A stretch of 6,317 nucleotides of DNA from Lentisphaeria bacterium. GTDB lineage: Bacteria > Verrucomicrobiota > Lentisphaeria > Victivallales > UBA1829. A program made the position numbers and the translations under genes. This document shows, in pieces, positions 5,690-6,317 of this stretch. The stretch lies in contig JAFYBD010000151.1 in NCBI GenBank assembly GCA_017540385.1, positions 1-6,317 of the forward strand. Direction: 5' to 3'. The notes beneath the pieces are model-generated. The model saw only the letters and a list, made by a program, of their open reading frames with translations. It was not told the origin of the DNA and searched no databases. Positions within the stretch are counted from its first letter, which is position 1; the number at the start of each line of letters is the position of its first letter.

Positions 5690-6317
5690 TCAGTTCGCCT
5701 GGCTGAGCTTCTGCTGGAGCTCGCGCATTCTCGTGCGATAAGCCGCGGGATCGGTGTCGCGGAGCTTCTGGATCTCGGCGTATTCCTCCGGGAACTTCTC
5801 CTGGAGCTGACGGATCGTATTGGTGTTGCCCTGCGCGCGACGACCCTGCTGGCCGCCCATCGCTCCGGCGCCAGCGCCGCGTCCGGCGGGAGCGAGCGTG
5901 ATCTGATTCTTCTGCGCGAGTTCGTTGAAGGAACTCATCGCGGTGGCGGAATCGGTCTTGTCGGTCTCGAGGAGCTTGTCGATGGCGTCCTTTTCCTTCG
6001 CGAGGAATTCGAGCGTCCTGGCCTTCTGCTGTTCGGCCGTTTCGGGGAGTTCGATCTCGGCCTTCTTCGCGAGCTCAAGGAGCATGGCGTTCGCCGCATC
6101 AAGTTCCTTCCGGACCTTGTCGTACGCTTCCTTGTCCTTCTCCTCGATCTTCTTCAACGCCTGTTCGCGCGGAGTTTCCGCTTTCAGGCGATCAATGGTC
6201 TGCTGGAGCTGGCCGTTGCGGGGCGCGCCCATCATGCCGCCCTGACCGAAACCGCCCTGGCCGAAACCGCCCTGACCGAATCCGCCCTGACCGAAGCCGC
6301 CCTGGCCGAAACCGCCC
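5690..6317 (-). CDS. GGFGQ-repeat, helix-rich protein, C-terminal part (partial at window edge)
   Basis: This is the C-terminal 208 residues of a protein whose start lies outside the window. The frame stays open to 6317. An ATG pair at 6230-6235 is therefore probably internal and not the start. The visible part opens with five GGFGQ units plus GG, then MMGAPRNGQ. Charged, Ala/Glu/Lys-rich, probably alpha-helical or coiled-coil sequence follows (about 10-112 counted from that Met), then a Gly/Ala/Arg-rich linker with GRGAGAGAMGGQQGRRAQG (118-136) and a last helical segment ending KLSQAN. The pieces KKIEEKDKEAYDKVRKEL (28-45) and QKLRDTDPAAYRTRMREL (156-173) resemble each other, hinting at an internal repeat. 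No cysteine, transmembrane segment or catalytic motif is visible in this part. A secreted or surface role would fit the low-complexity linker but needs the missing N-terminus. A strong terminator follows, so this is the end of its operon. Confidence 0.75.
   Translation of the reverse strand, partial: GGFGQGGFGQGGFGQGGFGQGGFGQGGMMGAPRNGQLQQTIDRLKAETPREQALKKIEEKDKEAYDKVRKELDAANAMLLELAKKAEIELPETAEQQKARTLEFLAKEKDAIDKLLETDKTDSATAMSSFNELAQKNQITLAPAGRGAGAGAMGGQQGRRAQGNTNTIRQLQEKFPEEYAEIQKLRDTDPAAYRTRMRELQQKLSQAN
6236..6316 (-). repeat. 15-bp tandem repeat encoding GGFGQ
   Basis: Five in-frame 15-bp units (minus-strand pattern GGCGGNTTCGGYCAG) end with an extra GGCGGC. Units differ only at third codon positions, which points to selection for the peptide or to recent expansion. 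The array may continue past the window edge, and its copy number could vary between strains. Confidence 0.9.

Noticed and set aside
6230..6235. ATG pair as the start of the GGFGQ-repeat gene
   Set aside because: The frame stays open upstream through perfect in-frame peptide repeats to the window edge, and no ribosome site can be distinguished within the repeat.

Overview
All genes in this window are on the minus strand, so transcription runs from position 6317 towards position 1. The likely source is a Gram-negative-type bacterium of the PVC superphylum, perhaps a Lentisphaerota or Planctomycetota member. This rests on an outer-membrane-style lipoprotein carrying an alpha/beta hydrolase domain, a DUF4105/Lnb-type envelope protein, and moderately high GC. 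The assignment is an inference from gene style; no marker gene is present.

Layout in transcription order. (1) The C-terminal part of a gene enters at the right edge. Its product has a GGFGQ pentapeptide tandem repeat followed by charged, helix-rich sequence. It ends at 5690 and is followed by a strong stem-loop/T-tract terminator. (2) A good sigma70-like promoter (TTGACT-16-TATAGT, with a dyad in its spacer) precedes a GTG-started gene for a 201-residue protein with a two-helix membrane hairpin (5447-4842). (3) After 57 nt, and probably in the same operon, comes a visibly AT-richer gene for a 502-residue protein (4784-3276). It joins a WYL-regulator-type winged helix, one transmembrane segment, Sel1-like repeats and a C-terminal CxxC...CxxC knuckle. 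This is the most unusual gene here. (4) A 237-bp intergenic region holds a 3' stem-loop, a tandem pair of 19-bp repeats, several small dyads and a weak promoter containing a perfect DnaA-box 9-mer. (5) A membrane-anchored DUF4105/Lnb-type protein (3038-1968) follows. (6) After 46 nt comes a lipoprotein with a C-terminal alpha/beta hydrolase (lipase-like) domain, from 1921 to beyond position 1. This last gene is interrupted by a frameshift at about 819-823, inside the oxyanion-hole segment. The catalytic part continues, fully open, in another frame to the window edge.

Genes 5 and 6 look like a two-gene envelope or lipid-related unit: a probable periplasmic cysteine enzyme of the Lnb/DUF4105 family and a membrane-tethered serine hydrolase. 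Gene 3 looks like a membrane-bound one-component regulator similar in architecture to CadC/ToxR. The repeats upstream of gene 5 are possible targets for it, but nothing in the sequence proves that link.
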